Part shown: positions 25,669 to 34,169 of the stretch, piece by piece
Numbering within the stretch: the first letter of the stretch is position 1
Layout: the number at the start of each line of letters is the position of its first letter
Origin: Micromonospora saelicesensis
Lineage (GTDB): Bacteria; Actinomycetota; Actinomycetes; Mycobacteriales; Micromonosporaceae
DNA length: 64,000 nt
Direction: 5' to 3'
Assembly (NCBI RefSeq): GCF_900091575.1
Contig: NZ_FMCR01000002.1
Coordinates: 1,023,760-1,087,759 of the forward strand
Notes under the pieces: model-generated
The model's database searches: none
What the model saw: only the letters and a program-made list of their open reading frames with translations
What the model was told of the DNA's origin: nothing
Program-made: the position numbers and the translations under genes

Positions 25669-26669
25669 CGGGCGGTCCCGTGCAGGTTGGCACCGACCAG
25701 TTCCGCCGCCTGAACGCTGCGGATCGACGGATCCATCGACGAGCCGGGCACTGTGACGAACCGCCCGGCGACCACCGCGTCCAACTTCGACGTCACCGGG
25801 TTGCGGCGCAGGAAGTCGATCTTCGATTGGGCGCTGTCGCCGTCGCCACCCCGGGTCAGATCGGCCAACACGATCACCTCCGGGTTGCGTTTGGCGATCT
25901 CCTCCCAGTTGCCGGCCGGCCACTTCTGGCTGGCATCGGTGAACGTGTTGCGCGCGCCCAGCAGCGAGCTGATCGCGTCCGGAACCCCGCCGTGCCCGGC
26001 CACGTACGGGGTGCTCGTTCCGGAGTAGTACCAGAGGAGTGACGGGCCCGCGCTCGACGCGGTCGTCGGCGCCGCACCTCGGGCAGCGTCCAACCGACTC
26101 TGCTGGTCGCGGATCAGCTTGTCGGCCCGCTCCGGGACGCCGAAGACGCCGGCGATGTCGCGGATCTCGTCGAAGATCCCGTCGAAGGTGACCGTCTGGG
26201 TCGCGTCCGCCGGCTTCTCGCAGGCGAACTCGGAGAGGTACGCCGGTACGCCGAGCGTGGCCAGGTCAGCGCGCGAGCCCGCGGCGTCCGGCGAGTACGC
26301 GGAGGTGTAGGTCGAGTAGACGAAGTCCGGGGCTGCCGCCCGGACCGCCTCTCGTGAGGGGTAGAGCTTGGCCAGCACCGGCACCTTCTCGTACGCGGGG
26401 CGCAGGTCGGGCAGCACCGGGTCGGTCTGGTAGCTGGTGCCGACCATCCGATCGGCGAGACCGAGGCTGAGCATGATCTCGGTGGCGTTCTGTTCCAGTG
26501 CGATCGCTCGCTGGGGTGGCGCGGTGACGCTGACCGGCAGTCCGCAGTTGGTCAGGTGGACCGGGGTGGCCAGGTGGCTCTGCGCGGCCGGCTCGGTTGC
26601 TCCGCCATCGGAGCAGCCGGCTGCGGCCAGCACCAGACACAAGCCCGCCTTAATGAAAACGGTTTTCAT
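25665..26669 (-). CDS. ABC transporter substrate-binding lipoprotein (class III, FecB/BtuF type; 'F420-0' group)
   Basis: ATG 26669 begins a 334-residue lipoprotein: MKTVFIKAGLCLVLAAAGCS contains the lipobox AAGC, so Cys19 would be lipidated. An in-frame ATG at 26681 is the alternative. The mature part has the two-lobed periplasmic fold with AIALEQNATEIMLSLGLADR, FDEIRDIAGVFGVPERADKL and GGVPDAISSLLGARNTF. It resembles the proposed F420-0-binding proteins, a name that rests on co-occurrence and not on biochemistry. The start codon lies inside a perfect Zur-box-like palindrome, and a -10-like TATGTT lies about 9 bases upstream, suggesting a leaderless, zinc-controlled mRNA. Confidence 0.85.
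   Translation of the reverse strand: MKTVFIKAGLCLVLAAAGCSDGGATEPAAQSHLATPVHLTNCGLPVSVTAPPQRAIALEQNATEIMLSLGLADRMVGTSYQTDPVLPDLRPAYEKVPVLAKLYPSREAVRAAAPDFVYSTYTSAYSPDAAGSRADLATLGVPAYLSEFACEKPADATQTVTFDGIFDEIRDIAGVFGVPERADKLIRDQQSRLDAARGAAPTTASSAGPSLLWYYSGTSTPYVAGHGGVPDAISSLLGARNTFTDASQKWPAGNWEEIAKRNPEVIVLADLTRGGDGDSAQSKIDFLRRNPVTSKLDAVVAGRFVTVPGSSMDPSIRSVQAAELVGANLHGTAR
26653..26669 (-). promoter_or_regulatory. Zur-box-like palindrome over the start codon of the ABC operon
   Basis: ATGAAAAC-G-GTTTTCAT is a perfect 17-bp palindrome (26653-26669). Its core TGAAAACGGTTTTCA fits the actinobacterial Zur operator pattern TGaaAAtSattTTCA. It covers the ATG at 26669 and lies just after a -10-like TATGTT (26683-26678), a position suited to repression when zinc is plentiful. 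The identification rests on motif match only. Confidence 0.6.
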
Positions 26670-26772
26670 GGCCGTGAACATATCAACAGCGCCTGCGCGG
26701 CCTGGCAGGCGGGGTGCGGTACGCCACCCGGCGGTGGACGCCGGCCCACGTTCCCGCCGCCCACTCACGCCG

Positions 26773-26820
26773 ATGCGGTCGAGGGTGTGACCCAGATTCC
26801 GGGTCACACCCTCGACGCAT
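26773..26820 (-). terminator. Long hairpin downstream of the CBM2/Cip1-like gene
   Basis: A 16-bp perfect stem (26778-26793 with 26801-26816; GTCGAGGGTGTGACCC) encloses a seven-base loop. Pairing of ATGCG with CGCAT extends it outward across one bulge. It lies 50 bases past the stop codon at 26871 and shields the ABC operon from read-through. Confidence 0.85.
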
Positions 26821-26870
26821 TCATCACCATTGCGGGCGGCGCTGACGGGCCCGTCCACGACCCCGAAGGG

Positions 26871-28085
26871 TCAGCAGCCGATCCGGCTGGACCCCAGCGC
26901 GACGTCGTCGTACCAGAGGGTGTCGGCTCCGCCGCCGTAGCTCTCCCAACCCAGCTTCAGGTCGGTGAGCTGCGGCCGCCACGTGCGGTTGTACCACTGG
27001 CCGTCGATGTCGTGCGTCGGTGCGCCGTCCGCGGTCAGCCCGGGGATGGCGGTGCCGTCCACCCAGGTACGCAGCTGACCGGCCGCGCCGTCCACCATGA
27101 ACTCGACGCAGGTCCACCGGTTGGTGGGTAACGGCAGGCTCTGCGCCACCCCGGCCGGGCTCTGCTCGGGCAGGGTCGCGTCGTCGGAGGCGCGGTTCCA
27201 CTGCAGGGCGCCGTTCTGGCCACCCAACCGCAGGTCCTTGTTGCCGTCGGCCGCGTCGGCCATCGCCATCATCGTGGTGTGTTCGGTGGGCTGGGCGGTG
27301 GTGTGCCGGACCCAGATCCGGCCGTACCGCACGTTGCCCAGGCTGCCGAGGTTCTTCGTGGACCTGATGAAGACGTGGTTGCAGTACCCGGCGGCGCCGT
27401 TGATCCGGACCGACCGGCTGCCGCTGTGCGTGGTCGCCGTGTCGATGGTGGCGGTACCGGCGCCGGAACAGTCCGGGCTCACCACGGCCCAGTCACCGGA
27501 CGGCGTCGAACCGGTCTGGCCCTCGAAACCGTCGCAGAGCACCGCGCCGGCGCACCCGGCCGGCGGTTCGGTGGTGGGCGGCGGGGTGGTCGGCGGAGGC
27601 GTCGTTGGCGGAGGCGTGGTCGGCGGAGACGTCGTTGGCGGCGGGGTCGTCGGCGGCGGCGGGGCGCCGTTGCACGGCACGCCGTTCAGGCTGAACCCGG
27701 TCGGCGCGCCACCGCTGGAGCCGTACGTGCCCTGCAACCCGAACTCGGTGGAGCCGCCGGCCGGGATGCTGCCGTTGTACGACGCGTTGCGGGCGGTCAC
27801 CGTCGATCCGGACTGGCTGACCGTGGCGTTCCAGCCGCTGGTGACCCGCTCGTCCCCGGCGTACGTCCAGGTGACGGTCCAACTGGAGACGGCCGCGTCC
27901 CCCGGGGAGACCTTGACGGTGGCGGTGAATCCGCCGGGCCACTGATTGGGCGTGTAGTCGACCCGGCAACCCTGGGCGGCTGCGGCCGGGCCGCTGAGCA
28001 CTGCCGCTCCGGTTGTGGTCGCGGCGGCGGCCAGCGCGGCGACGACCACCAGGGTCGCGGCGGGGCGGGCACGGAAGATCTTCAT
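26871..28085 (-). CDS. Secreted CBM2 cellulose-binding protein with Cip1-like/polysaccharide-lyase-fold domain
   Basis: The 404-residue protein starts at ATG 28085 after AGAAGGA. A signal peptide (about 1-40) is followed by a family 2 carbohydrate-binding module (about 42-145; CRVDYTPNQWPGGFTATVKV, SGWNATVSQSG) and a Thr/Pro linker of PPPTT repeats. A C-terminal domain of about 215 residues (GAVLCDGFEGQTG, GRIWVRHTTAQPTEHTTMMA, DTLWYDDVALGSSRIGC) resembles fungal Cip1 and PL20-type jelly-roll proteins. Cip1 binds lignocellulose and has weak lyase-like relatives. A role in plant cell-wall attack is inferred. It has its own promoter at 28285-28313. Confidence 0.75.
   Translation of the reverse strand: MKIFRARPAATLVVVAALAAAATTTGAAVLSGPAAAAQGCRVDYTPNQWPGGFTATVKVSPGDAAVSSWTVTWTYAGDERVTSGWNATVSQSGSTVTARNASYNGSIPAGGSTEFGLQGTYGSSGGAPTGFSLNGVPCNGAPPPPTTPPPTTSPPTTPPPTTPPPTTPPPTTEPPAGCAGAVLCDGFEGQTGSTPSGDWAVVSPDCSGAGTATIDTATTHSGSRSVRINGAAGYCNHVFIRSTKNLGSLGNVRYGRIWVRHTTAQPTEHTTMMAMADAADGNKDLRLGGQNGALQWNRASDDATLPEQSPAGVAQSLPLPTNRWTCVEFMVDGAAGQLRTWVDGTAIPGLTADGAPTHDIDGQWYNRTWRPQLTDLKLGWESYGGGADTLWYDDVALGSSRIGC
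27571..27660 (-). repeat. Six degenerate 15-bp tandem repeats encoding the PPPTT linker
   Basis: Six 15-bp units run from 27571 to 27660, each coding for PPPTT or a close variant on the minus strand. They form the flexible linker between CBM2 and the C-terminal domain, and could vary in number by slippage without losing frame. Confidence 0.85.
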
Positions 28086-28284
28086 GAAGGGTCCTTCTGC
28101 CATCGAGCTGAGCGGAGGCGGCACGGCGGCGCGTCCTGGACGGACGCGGCGTGCAACGTGCCCTGGATGTGGCGCGGCGGTGCGCCACAGCGACCGGTCG
28201 CGTACGACCGAAATGCCCGGCTCGGGGGCGGACCTGTCAGCCGCCGACGGCCCGGTCCCCCGGACCCCGGCGGCGCCCACCCTC

Positions 28285-28313
28285 AATCTATTGACGATTG
28301 CCTATTGAATCAA
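28285..28313 (-). promoter_or_regulatory. Promoter of the CBM2 gene overlapped by CTATTGA direct repeats
   Basis: On the minus strand TTGATT (28313-28308) and TAGATT (28290-28285) are 17 bases apart. On the plus strand two copies of CTATTGA (28288-28294 and 28302-28308), 14 bp apart, overlap both boxes and look like an activator or repressor site. The remainder of the 411-base spacer 28086-28496 holds a 190-base leader and, near 28394, GGGAGCGGTTCCC, a weak CebR-like palindrome. I see no gene there. Confidence 0.5.
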
Positions 28314-28496
28314 GCGTCGTGGCACTCCCCCGCGCGGATGGCCCCGCGCCTGGCGCGCCCTCCCGGAAGCGAGGCCCGGTATCCCAGGTGCGAGGGAGCG
28401 GTTCCCCCCTCGAAGGGGATCACTCCTGCTCCCACCTCGTCGAGTCTGGAGGCATCGCAGGGCCGCGGTGTTCGCGGCCGGATGAGGAGGACGACC

Positions 28497-29096
28497 ATGC
28501 GCAGAACACTCGGGTGGGGCATCGCCGCAGTGACCATGGCAGTTGCAGCGGCGACGCCGGCCGGGGCGGCAGAGCACCGACCGGCGCGGGTGACCGGATC
28601 GGCGGAGTTCGTGCTGCCGTTCGGGCAGGACGACGACGTGCAATCGTTCGCATTCGACGCCCGGTCGGCGCCGTACAGCCGGCCGCTGCCGATTCCGAAA
28701 GGGGAGAACGGCACCCCTGCGGACGCGACGGGGACAGTGCGAGTCGCGCACTGGCTGGCCGCAGCCAACATCACCGTGCGGTGGGAGGCATCGGTGGACT
28801 GCATGATCACCAGCCCGGGTCATGCCACACTGACCGGCATCGTCACCCGCGCCGACGACATGGCCATTGATTTCGTCGGCAAGCGGGTCGGATTCAGCGT
28901 GCAGGACGGCGGGCGCGGCGGCGACCGGGTCGGCTTCACCTGGTCAGCCAGCATGGACCAGGACGAGGCAGGCCAATGGGGCCCGGCCCGAATCGGTACG
29001 TGCCTTGCGCCGGCTGCGTTCGCCACTGTGACTCGCGGCAACTTGACAGTGCGGCACGCCGAAATGACGGCGCCGCCTGAGGGCAAGCGACCCTGA
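28497..29096 (+). CDS. Secreted protein of unknown function
   Basis: The 199-residue product starts at ATG 28497 behind GAGGAGG. The signal peptide (about 1-24, ending GAA) is followed by a beta-rich mature part with SAEFVLPFGQDDDVQSFAFD, VRVAHWLAAANITVRWEASV and a single Cys pair (VDCMIT, GTCLAP). The pattern of a Cys strand followed by ATLTGIVTRAD recalls the secreted protein at 39077-39616, so the two may share a fold; that comparison is by eye. It lies upstream of the DGPF/ECF pair but about 110 bases away, with a separate promoter for the latter. Confidence 0.65.
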   Translation: MRRTLGWGIAAVTMAVAAATPAGAAEHRPARVTGSAEFVLPFGQDDDVQSFAFDARSAPYSRPLPIPKGENGTPADATGTVRVAHWLAAANITVRWEASVDCMITSPGHATLTGIVTRADDMAIDFVGKRVGFSVQDGGRGGDRVGFTWSASMDQDEAGQWGPARIGTCLAPAAFATVTRGNLTVRHAEMTAPPEGKRP

Positions 29097-29132
29097 CCAC
29101 GCCGCGACAGGGAAAGAATGTTCCGGGGCCCG

Positions 29133-29159
29133 TGTCGATCCGCGGGCCGCCCGTTCGAC
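29133..29159 (+). promoter_or_regulatory. Candidate ECF42 promoter of the DGPF-sigma operon
   Basis: TGTCGA (29133-29138) and CGAC (29156-29159) are separated by 17 bases, 50 bases before the DGPF gene. As I recall, this spacing and sequence match the motif described for ECF42-type sigma factors, which would mean the sigma factor encoded in this operon activates itself. Confidence 0.45.
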
Positions 29160-29209
29160 GTGGGGATGCTGGAGCCGGGGAGACGGCCCCGTCGGATGAG
29201 GAGAACGCG

Positions 29210-29596
29210 ATGTCGAAATACATGTTGATCATGCGGGGCACCGATGAGACGAACGCAGCCATGATGGCCAACATCGACGAGATGATGGCCACCACCCGCC
29301 AGTTCATCGAGGACATGATGAAGGCCGACGTTCTCGTCGCGGCCGAAGGGCTGGACGATCCGCGCCAGGGCGTCGTTGTCGACTTCGGTGGCGAGGCACC
29401 GGTGGTCACCGACGGTCCGTACGGCGAGACCAGGGAGTTGTTCGGAGGCTACTTCCTGCTCGACGTCGCCACGAAACAGGAGGCGGTCGAGTGGGCCAGG
29501 CGGGTCCCGGCGGTCCGCGGGTCCAAGATCGAGGTCCGGCGGGTGGCCGAGGCCGACGAGGTCCCGCAGGGTGGCGAAAGCAACGGCCAGGTCTGA
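29210..29596 (+). CDS. DGPF/YCII-domain protein linked to an ECF sigma factor
   Basis: The 128-residue protein starts at ATG 29210 after GAGGAGA. It is an alpha/beta-barrel YCII-type protein: MSKYMLIMRGTDETNAAMMA at the N-terminus, VVTDGPYGETRELFGGYFLL containing the DGPF-type signature, and AVEWARRVPAVRGSKIEVRRV. Proteins of this type are the hallmark neighbours of ECF42 sigma factors. Their biochemical function is unproven; the fold resembles muconolactone-isomerase-type enzymes. Its stop codon overlaps the sigma-factor start by one base (TGATG), so both are translated together. Confidence 0.85.
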   Translation: MSKYMLIMRGTDETNAAMMANIDEMMATTRQFIEDMMKADVLVAAEGLDDPRQGVVVDFGGEAPVVTDGPYGETRELFGGYFLLDVATKQEAVEWARRVPAVRGSKIEVRRVAEADEVPQGGESNGQV

Positions 29597-30810
29597 TGGG
29601 TACGGCCGACGTCGAGGCCGTCTGGCGGGTCGAGTCGGCGCGGATCGTGGCCGCGCTGACCCGGTTCACCGGTGACTTCGGGCTGGCCGAGGACGCCGCC
29701 CAGGAGGCGGTGGCCGAGGCGCTGGTGTCCTGGCAGCGTGCCTCTCCGGCCAATCCGGCCGGGTGGCTGATGGCCACGGCCCGGCGGCGGGCGATCGACG
29801 CCATCCGCCGCCGGGTCGCCCTCCAGGAGCGATACGCACTGTTGGCGGCCGATCCCGCGCTCGCTCAGGAGATCGACCCCGACCGGATCGACGACGATGT
29901 GCTGGCGCTGATGTTCGTCAGCTGCCACCCGCTGCTCTCCCGCGAGGCGCGGGTGGCGTTGACCCTGCGGGTGGTCGGCGGGCTGTCCACCGAGGAGATC
30001 GCCCGTGCGTTCCTGGTGTCGGTGCCGACCGTGCAGGCCCGCATCACCCGGGGCAAGAAGGCGATCGCGGCGGCCGGGGTGCCGTTCGAGCTGCCGCCGG
30101 CCGGCGAGCGCCGGGAGCGGCTGGGCGGCGTGCTCAGCGTCCTCTACGTGATCTTCACGGAGGGGTCGACGGCCACGTCGGGCGACCGGCTGCTGCGCCC
30201 CGATGTGGCGTACGAGGCGATCCGGCTGGCCCGCACACTCGCCGCGCTACAGCCGGACGAGCCGGAGGTGCACGGCCTGCTCGCCCTGTGCGAGCTGACG
30301 GCCGCGCGCTTCCCGGCCCGGACCGGCCCGGACGGCACCCCGATCCTCCTTGAGGACCAGGACCGCCGGTTGTGGGACTTCCCGGCGATCCGCCGTGGGC
30401 TGGCCGCGCTGGCCAGGGCATCGCAGCGCGGCCTCGGCCCCTACGGTCTACAGGCCACCATCGCGGCCACGCACGCGTCGGCAGCCTCGGTCGAGGAGAC
30501 CGACTGGGCCCGGATCGTCCGGCTCTACGAGACGCTCGGCCGGGTCGCGCCCTCGCCGGTGGTCGAACTCAACCGGGCCGTCGCCGTCGCCATGGCCTCG
30601 GGTCCGGCGCCGGCCCTGGCCATCGTGGACGAGCTGATCGCCTCCAACCGGCTCCCCGGGTCACACCTCGTTTCGACGGTACGCGGCGAGCTGCTGACCC
30701 GCCTCGGCCGGCTTCCGGAGGCGCGCGCCGAGCTGGAGCTGGCCGCCCGGCTCTGCGCCAATCAGCGCGAACGCTCGGTGCTGCTCGGCAAGGCGGCCGC
30801 GCTGAACTGA
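29596..30810 (+). CDS. ECF42-type RNA polymerase sigma factor with C-terminal extension
   Basis: The 404-residue protein has a sigma-2 region (FTGDFGLAEDAAQEAVAEAL, NPAGWLMATARRRAIDAIRR) and a sigma-4 region (LSREARVALTLRVVGGLSTEEIARAF, VPTVQARITRGKKAI). A helical, TPR-like C-terminal extension of about 220 residues follows (DFPAIRRGLAALARASQRG, SPVVELNRAVAVAMASGPAP). The long C-terminus and upstream DGPF partner define ECF42; in that group the extension replaces an anti-sigma factor and is required for activity. No anti-sigma gene is adjacent. The inducing signal is unknown. Confidence 0.9.
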   Translation: MGTADVEAVWRVESARIVAALTRFTGDFGLAEDAAQEAVAEALVSWQRASPANPAGWLMATARRRAIDAIRRRVALQERYALLAADPALAQEIDPDRIDDDVLALMFVSCHPLLSREARVALTLRVVGGLSTEEIARAFLVSVPTVQARITRGKKAIAAAGVPFELPPAGERRERLGGVLSVLYVIFTEGSTATSGDRLLRPDVAYEAIRLARTLAALQPDEPEVHGLLALCELTAARFPARTGPDGTPILLEDQDRRLWDFPAIRRGLAALARASQRGLGPYGLQATIAATHASAASVEETDWARIVRLYETLGRVAPSPVVELNRAVAVAMASGPAPALAIVDELIASNRLPGSHLVSTVRGELLTRLGRLPEARAELELAARLCANQRERSVLLGKAAALN

Positions 30811-30996
30811 CTGCTCCGGCACCGCCGACCGAACCCCGAAGGCCGCTCGCCCGCCCCGTGGTCGCAGGCTCAGATCTGCCTTCTCGCCTGCTCGATGTGC
30901 CGGTCGATGGCGGACGCGCCGTGCGTGCCGCCGGTCTGCGCTGCCAGCACCCGTCCGGATAATCAGGAGGGTCCAATCGCCTGAGCTGGAGGTCCC

Positions 30997-31350
30997 ATGC
31001 GTGTCATCCGCATTCTGCCCAACCTTCCGGTGGCTGACGTCGGCGCCGCGAAGGGCTTCTACACCGACTTTCTCGGTTTGAGCACCGAGGCATTCAACCT
31101 GGGTTGGGTGGCCCGCTACACCTCGCCCGACCCCGACGTGGCCGTGCAGCTCGTCTCCGGCGACGCGACCGCACCCGAGGACTCGGTCATCAGCGTGCAG
31201 GTAGATGACGTGGACGGCGCCTATGCCGAGGCACAGCGGCTCGGCTACGAGATCGTGCATCCGTTGACCACCGAGCCGTGGGGCGTGCGCAGGTTCTTCG
31301 TCCGCGCCCCGGACGGCAACGTCATCAACGTGGCGGCCCACCGCTCCTGA
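30997..31350 (+). CDS. VOC-family (glyoxalase/bleomycin-resistance fold) protein
   Basis: The 117-residue protein starts at ATG 30997 behind CTGGAGG. Two beta-alpha-beta-beta-beta modules are visible: LPNLPVADVGAAKGFYTDFLGL and ISVQVDDVDGAYAEAQRLGY, ending with RRFFVRAPDGNVINVAAH. Family members bind antibiotics or metal and catalyse dioxygenase, epimerase or lyase steps. The canonical metal ligands are not all present, so a binding or resistance role is as likely as catalysis. Short spacers on both sides (186 and 189 bases) show no other gene. Confidence 0.8.
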   Translation: MRVIRILPNLPVADVGAAKGFYTDFLGLSTEAFNLGWVARYTSPDPDVAVQLVSGDATAPEDSVISVQVDDVDGAYAEAQRLGYEIVHPLTTEPWGVRRFFVRAPDGNVINVAAHRS

Positions 31351-31539
31351 GACGGTGCCGACAATCCCGAGGGATTGACCCTCACAGACGCCCGATGTTA
31401 ACTGCACATCAACGATGTGGATCGATGTTCATCCGGTTGCCGTCAACCCGGCACGGTGGCACCGCTCCGCGTCGTCTCGACATCGCCCTCGTTTCGGCGG
31501 ACGTGGGCACACCGGGCACTTCCCCACAAGGAGCCCCGC

Positions 31540-33669
31540 ATGCGTAGACGCGCCATCAGCACGCTCGCCGCCGCCGTCGTCACCGGACTCACCCTCGCCG
31601 CCGGTGCGGCGGCGGTCACCTCGTCCCCGGCCGAGGCCGCACCGTTGGGCAAGGTCCTGGTCTTCTCCAAGACCGCCGGCTTCCGGCACTCCTCCATCCC
31701 CAACGGCATCGCCGCCATCCAGCAGCTCGGCGCGGCGAACGGCTTCACCGTCACCGCCACCGAGGACGCGGCGACCTTCACCACTGCCAACCTCGCCCAG
31801 TACCAGGCGGTGGTCTTCCTCAGCACCACCGGCGACGTGCTCAACGCCGGCCAGCAGGGCGCCTTCGAGGCGTACGTGGCCGCCGGCGGCGGCTTCGTCG
31901 GAGTGCACGCCGCCGCCGACACCGAGTACGACTGGCAGTGGTACGGCGGGCTCGTCGGCGGGTACTTCGCCTCGCACCCGGCCACCCAGCAGGCGACAGT
32001 GCGGGTCGAGGATCGGGCCAACGCCTCGACCGCGCACCTGCCGTCGACCTGGACCCGCACCGACGAGTGGTACAACTACCGGACCAACCCCCGCTCGACG
32101 GTCAAGGTGCTGGCCAACCTCGACGAGTCGTCGTACACCGGTGGGTCGATGGGTGGTGACCACCCGATCACCTGGTGCCACAGCTATGGCGGCGGGCGCT
32201 CCTGGTACACCGGCCTCGGCCACACCGAGCAGAGCTACGCCGACCCGAACTTCACCCGCATGCTGCTGGGCGGCATCCAGGTGGCGGCCGGGGCGGTGGC
32301 GGCCGACTGCCGGCCGGAGCCCGGCTACACCCCGCTGTTCGACGGCACCCAGGCCAGCCTCGGGCAGTGGCGGCAGGCGGGGCCGGGCGGGTTCACACTG
32401 GCCGACGGGACCCTCACGTCGAACGGTGGCATGGGGTTGCTCTGGTACCCGGTGCGCACCTTCGCCAACTACTCGCTCAAGGTCGACTGGATGATGCCGG
32501 GCGACGACAACGGCGGGGTCTTCATCGGCTTCCCCGATCCGCAGGGCGACCCGTGGGCCCCGGTCGCCGCCGGTCACGAGATCCAGATCGACGCCACCGA
32601 CGGCGACCCGACGCGCACCACCGGCAGCGTCTACAGCTTCCAGGCACCCAACCAGGCCGCCCGTGCGGCGGCGCTCAACCCACCCGGCTCCTGGAACACC
32701 TACGAGATCGGCGTGCACGGCCAGCGGGTCGAGATCTGGCTCAACGGCGTCAAGATCAACGATTACGTCAGCAGCCGGGCCATCGCCAACGGCTACATCG
32801 GGTTGCAGAACGACGGCGCCGGCATGGACATCAACTACCGCAACGTGCGGATCAGGACCGACGGTCCGAGTGAGCCACCCGCCACCGACCTGGCCCAGGG
32901 CCGGCCGGTGACAGCGTCCAGCGTCGAGCCGGGCAGTACGCACGCGGCGGCCAACGCCGTGGACGGCAACACGACGACCCGCTGGGGCAGCGCGTACGCC
33001 GACCCGCAGTGGATCACCGTCGACCTGGGGGCCGCGTACGCGATCAACCGGGTGCGGTTGGCCTGGGAGACGGCCCACGCGCGGGCGTACCAGGTCCAGG
33101 TGTCACCGGACAACATCACCTGGTCGCCGGTGCACACCACGACCGCCGGAGACGGCGGCGTCGACGACCTCACGGTCACCGGCACCGGCCGTTACCTGCG
33201 GGTGTACGGCACCCAGCGCGCCACCCAGTGGGGCTACTCGCTGTGGGACCTCAACGTCTACGGCACCGCCGCCGGTGGCACCCTGCTCTCCCGGGGCAAG
33301 CCGGTCACCGCGTCCACCGTGGAGCCGGGCAGCGCGCACACGGCGGCCAACGCCGTGGACGGCAACACGACGACCCGCTGGGGCAGCGCGTACGCCGACC
33401 CGCAGTGGATCTCGGTGGACCTCGGCGCGTCCCGCACCCTCGACCGGGTCCGGCTGACCTGGGAGGCGGCGTACGCGCGGGCGTACCAGATCCAGGTCTC
33501 CCCGGACAACATCACCTGGTCGCCGGTGCACACCACGACCACTGGCGACGGCGGTGTGGACGACATCGCCATCTCGGCCACCGGTCGCTACCTGCGCGTC
33601 CAGGGCACCCAGCGGGCCCTGCCCGCGTACGGCTACTCGCTGTGGGAGCTGGAGGTGCACGGCCGCTGA
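31540..33669 (+). CDS. Secreted ThuA-like / DUF1080 / double F5/8-type-C (discoidin) protein
   Basis: The 709-residue protein starts at ATG 31540 behind AAGGAG. After a signal peptide (1-35) come: a ThuA-like class-I-glutamine-amidotransferase-fold domain (about 36-260; VLVFSKTAGFRHSSIPNGI, GGGFVGVHAAADTEYDW), a DUF1080/laminin-G-like domain (about 265-440; YTPLFDGT, DNGGVFIGFPDPQGDPW) and two discoidin domains (about 445-575 and 580-709). ThuA relatives act in disaccharide metabolism, and DUF1080 enzymes include 3-keto-glycoside hydrolases. The discoidin pair should bind polysaccharide. The catalytic reaction is unproven. A TTGACC and AT-rich stretch upstream (31375-31425) may hold the promoter. 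Confidence 0.8.
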   Translation: MRRRAISTLAAAVVTGLTLAAGAAAVTSSPAEAAPLGKVLVFSKTAGFRHSSIPNGIAAIQQLGAANGFTVTATEDAATFTTANLAQYQAVVFLSTTGDVLNAGQQGAFEAYVAAGGGFVGVHAAADTEYDWQWYGGLVGGYFASHPATQQATVRVEDRANASTAHLPSTWTRTDEWYNYRTNPRSTVKVLANLDESSYTGGSMGGDHPITWCHSYGGGRSWYTGLGHTEQSYADPNFTRMLLGGIQVAAGAVAADCRPEPGYTPLFDGTQASLGQWRQAGPGGFTLADGTLTSNGGMGLLWYPVRTFANYSLKVDWMMPGDDNGGVFIGFPDPQGDPWAPVAAGHEIQIDATDGDPTRTTGSVYSFQAPNQAARAAALNPPGSWNTYEIGVHGQRVEIWLNGVKINDYVSSRAIANGYIGLQNDGAGMDINYRNVRIRTDGPSEPPATDLAQGRPVTASSVEPGSTHAAANAVDGNTTTRWGSAYADPQWITVDLGAAYAINRVRLAWETAHARAYQVQVSPDNITWSPVHTTTAGDGGVDDLTVTGTGRYLRVYGTQRATQWGYSLWDLNVYGTAAGGTLLSRGKPVTASTVEPGSAHTAANAVDGNTTTRWGSAYADPQWISVDLGASRTLDRVRLTWEAAYARAYQIQVSPDNITWSPVHTTTTGDGGVDDIAISATGRYLRVQGTQRALPAYGYSLWELEVHGR
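32945..33411 (+). repeat. 396-bp duplication of the discoidin module
   Basis: Bases 32945-33015 and 33341-33411 are identical over 71 bp at an offset of 396 bp (132 codons). High identity continues further downstream. The near-perfect match shows a recent tandem duplication, or gene conversion, of the F5/8-type-C domain. Confidence 0.9.
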
Positions 33670-33688
33670 CCGCGGGCCGGGCAACGCC

Positions 33689-34159
33689 CTAGCGCAGTTC
33701 CACGATCCTGGCCCGGGTGTTGGCTGGTGCTTCGGGGTGCCCGCGCTCGACGTCGGCCCGGACGTCGGCAACGGTCTTACCGGCCAGCTCCCGCCGCCAG
33801 GCCAGGTCGGCGCCGCGCATGGCCTGGGCGAACGCGCAGGACTGTCGATAGTCGACGCCCGCGTGCTCGCCCGGGCCCTTGCGGAGGATCTGGTCGCACT
33901 GGAACAGCTCCTCCGGGCCCTCGATGGCGGCCACGATGTCCAGGAGAGAGATCGCCGCCGGGGTCCGTGCCAGTTGGAAGCCGCCGCGCGGCCCCGAGGT
34001 CGACGTGAGGATCCCGGCCCGGGCCAGGGCTTGGAGCTGCTTGTTCAGATACGCCGGTGGCAGCTCGTAGAAGGCGGCGAGGGTGCCGGTCGGCACCGGG
34101 GCGTCCAGCCAGCTCAGGTTGAGGCACGTGTGGAGGGCCCATTCGACGCCCTGACTCAT
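33689..34159 (-). CDS. Rrf2-family transcriptional regulator
   Basis: The 156-residue protein begins MSQGVEWALHTCLNLSW at ATG 34159 (ATG 34165 is the alternative). It has the Rrf2 winged helix: ELPPAYLNKQLQALARAGIL and the wing TSTSGPRGGFQLARTPAAIS, then LLDIVAAIEGPEELFQC. Cysteines in HTC, LFQC and QSC could bind Fe-S or sense electrophiles, but the full three-Cys spacing of NsrR/IscR is not obvious. It is divergent from a cupin gene, with a copy of the same inverted repeat before each gene, so it probably represses itself and the cupin. Confidence 0.85.
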   Translation of the reverse strand: MSQGVEWALHTCLNLSWLDAPVPTGTLAAFYELPPAYLNKQLQALARAGILTSTSGPRGGFQLARTPAAISLLDIVAAIEGPEELFQCDQILRKGPGEHAGVDYRQSCAFAQAMRGADLAWRRELAGKTVADVRADVERGHPEAPANTRARIVELR

Positions 34160-34169
34160 CCGCATAATC

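Noticed and set aside
32890..33669. Possible mobile or CRISPR-like repeat
   Set aside because: Only two long copies exist, in frame within one gene, and they correspond exactly to discoidin domains.
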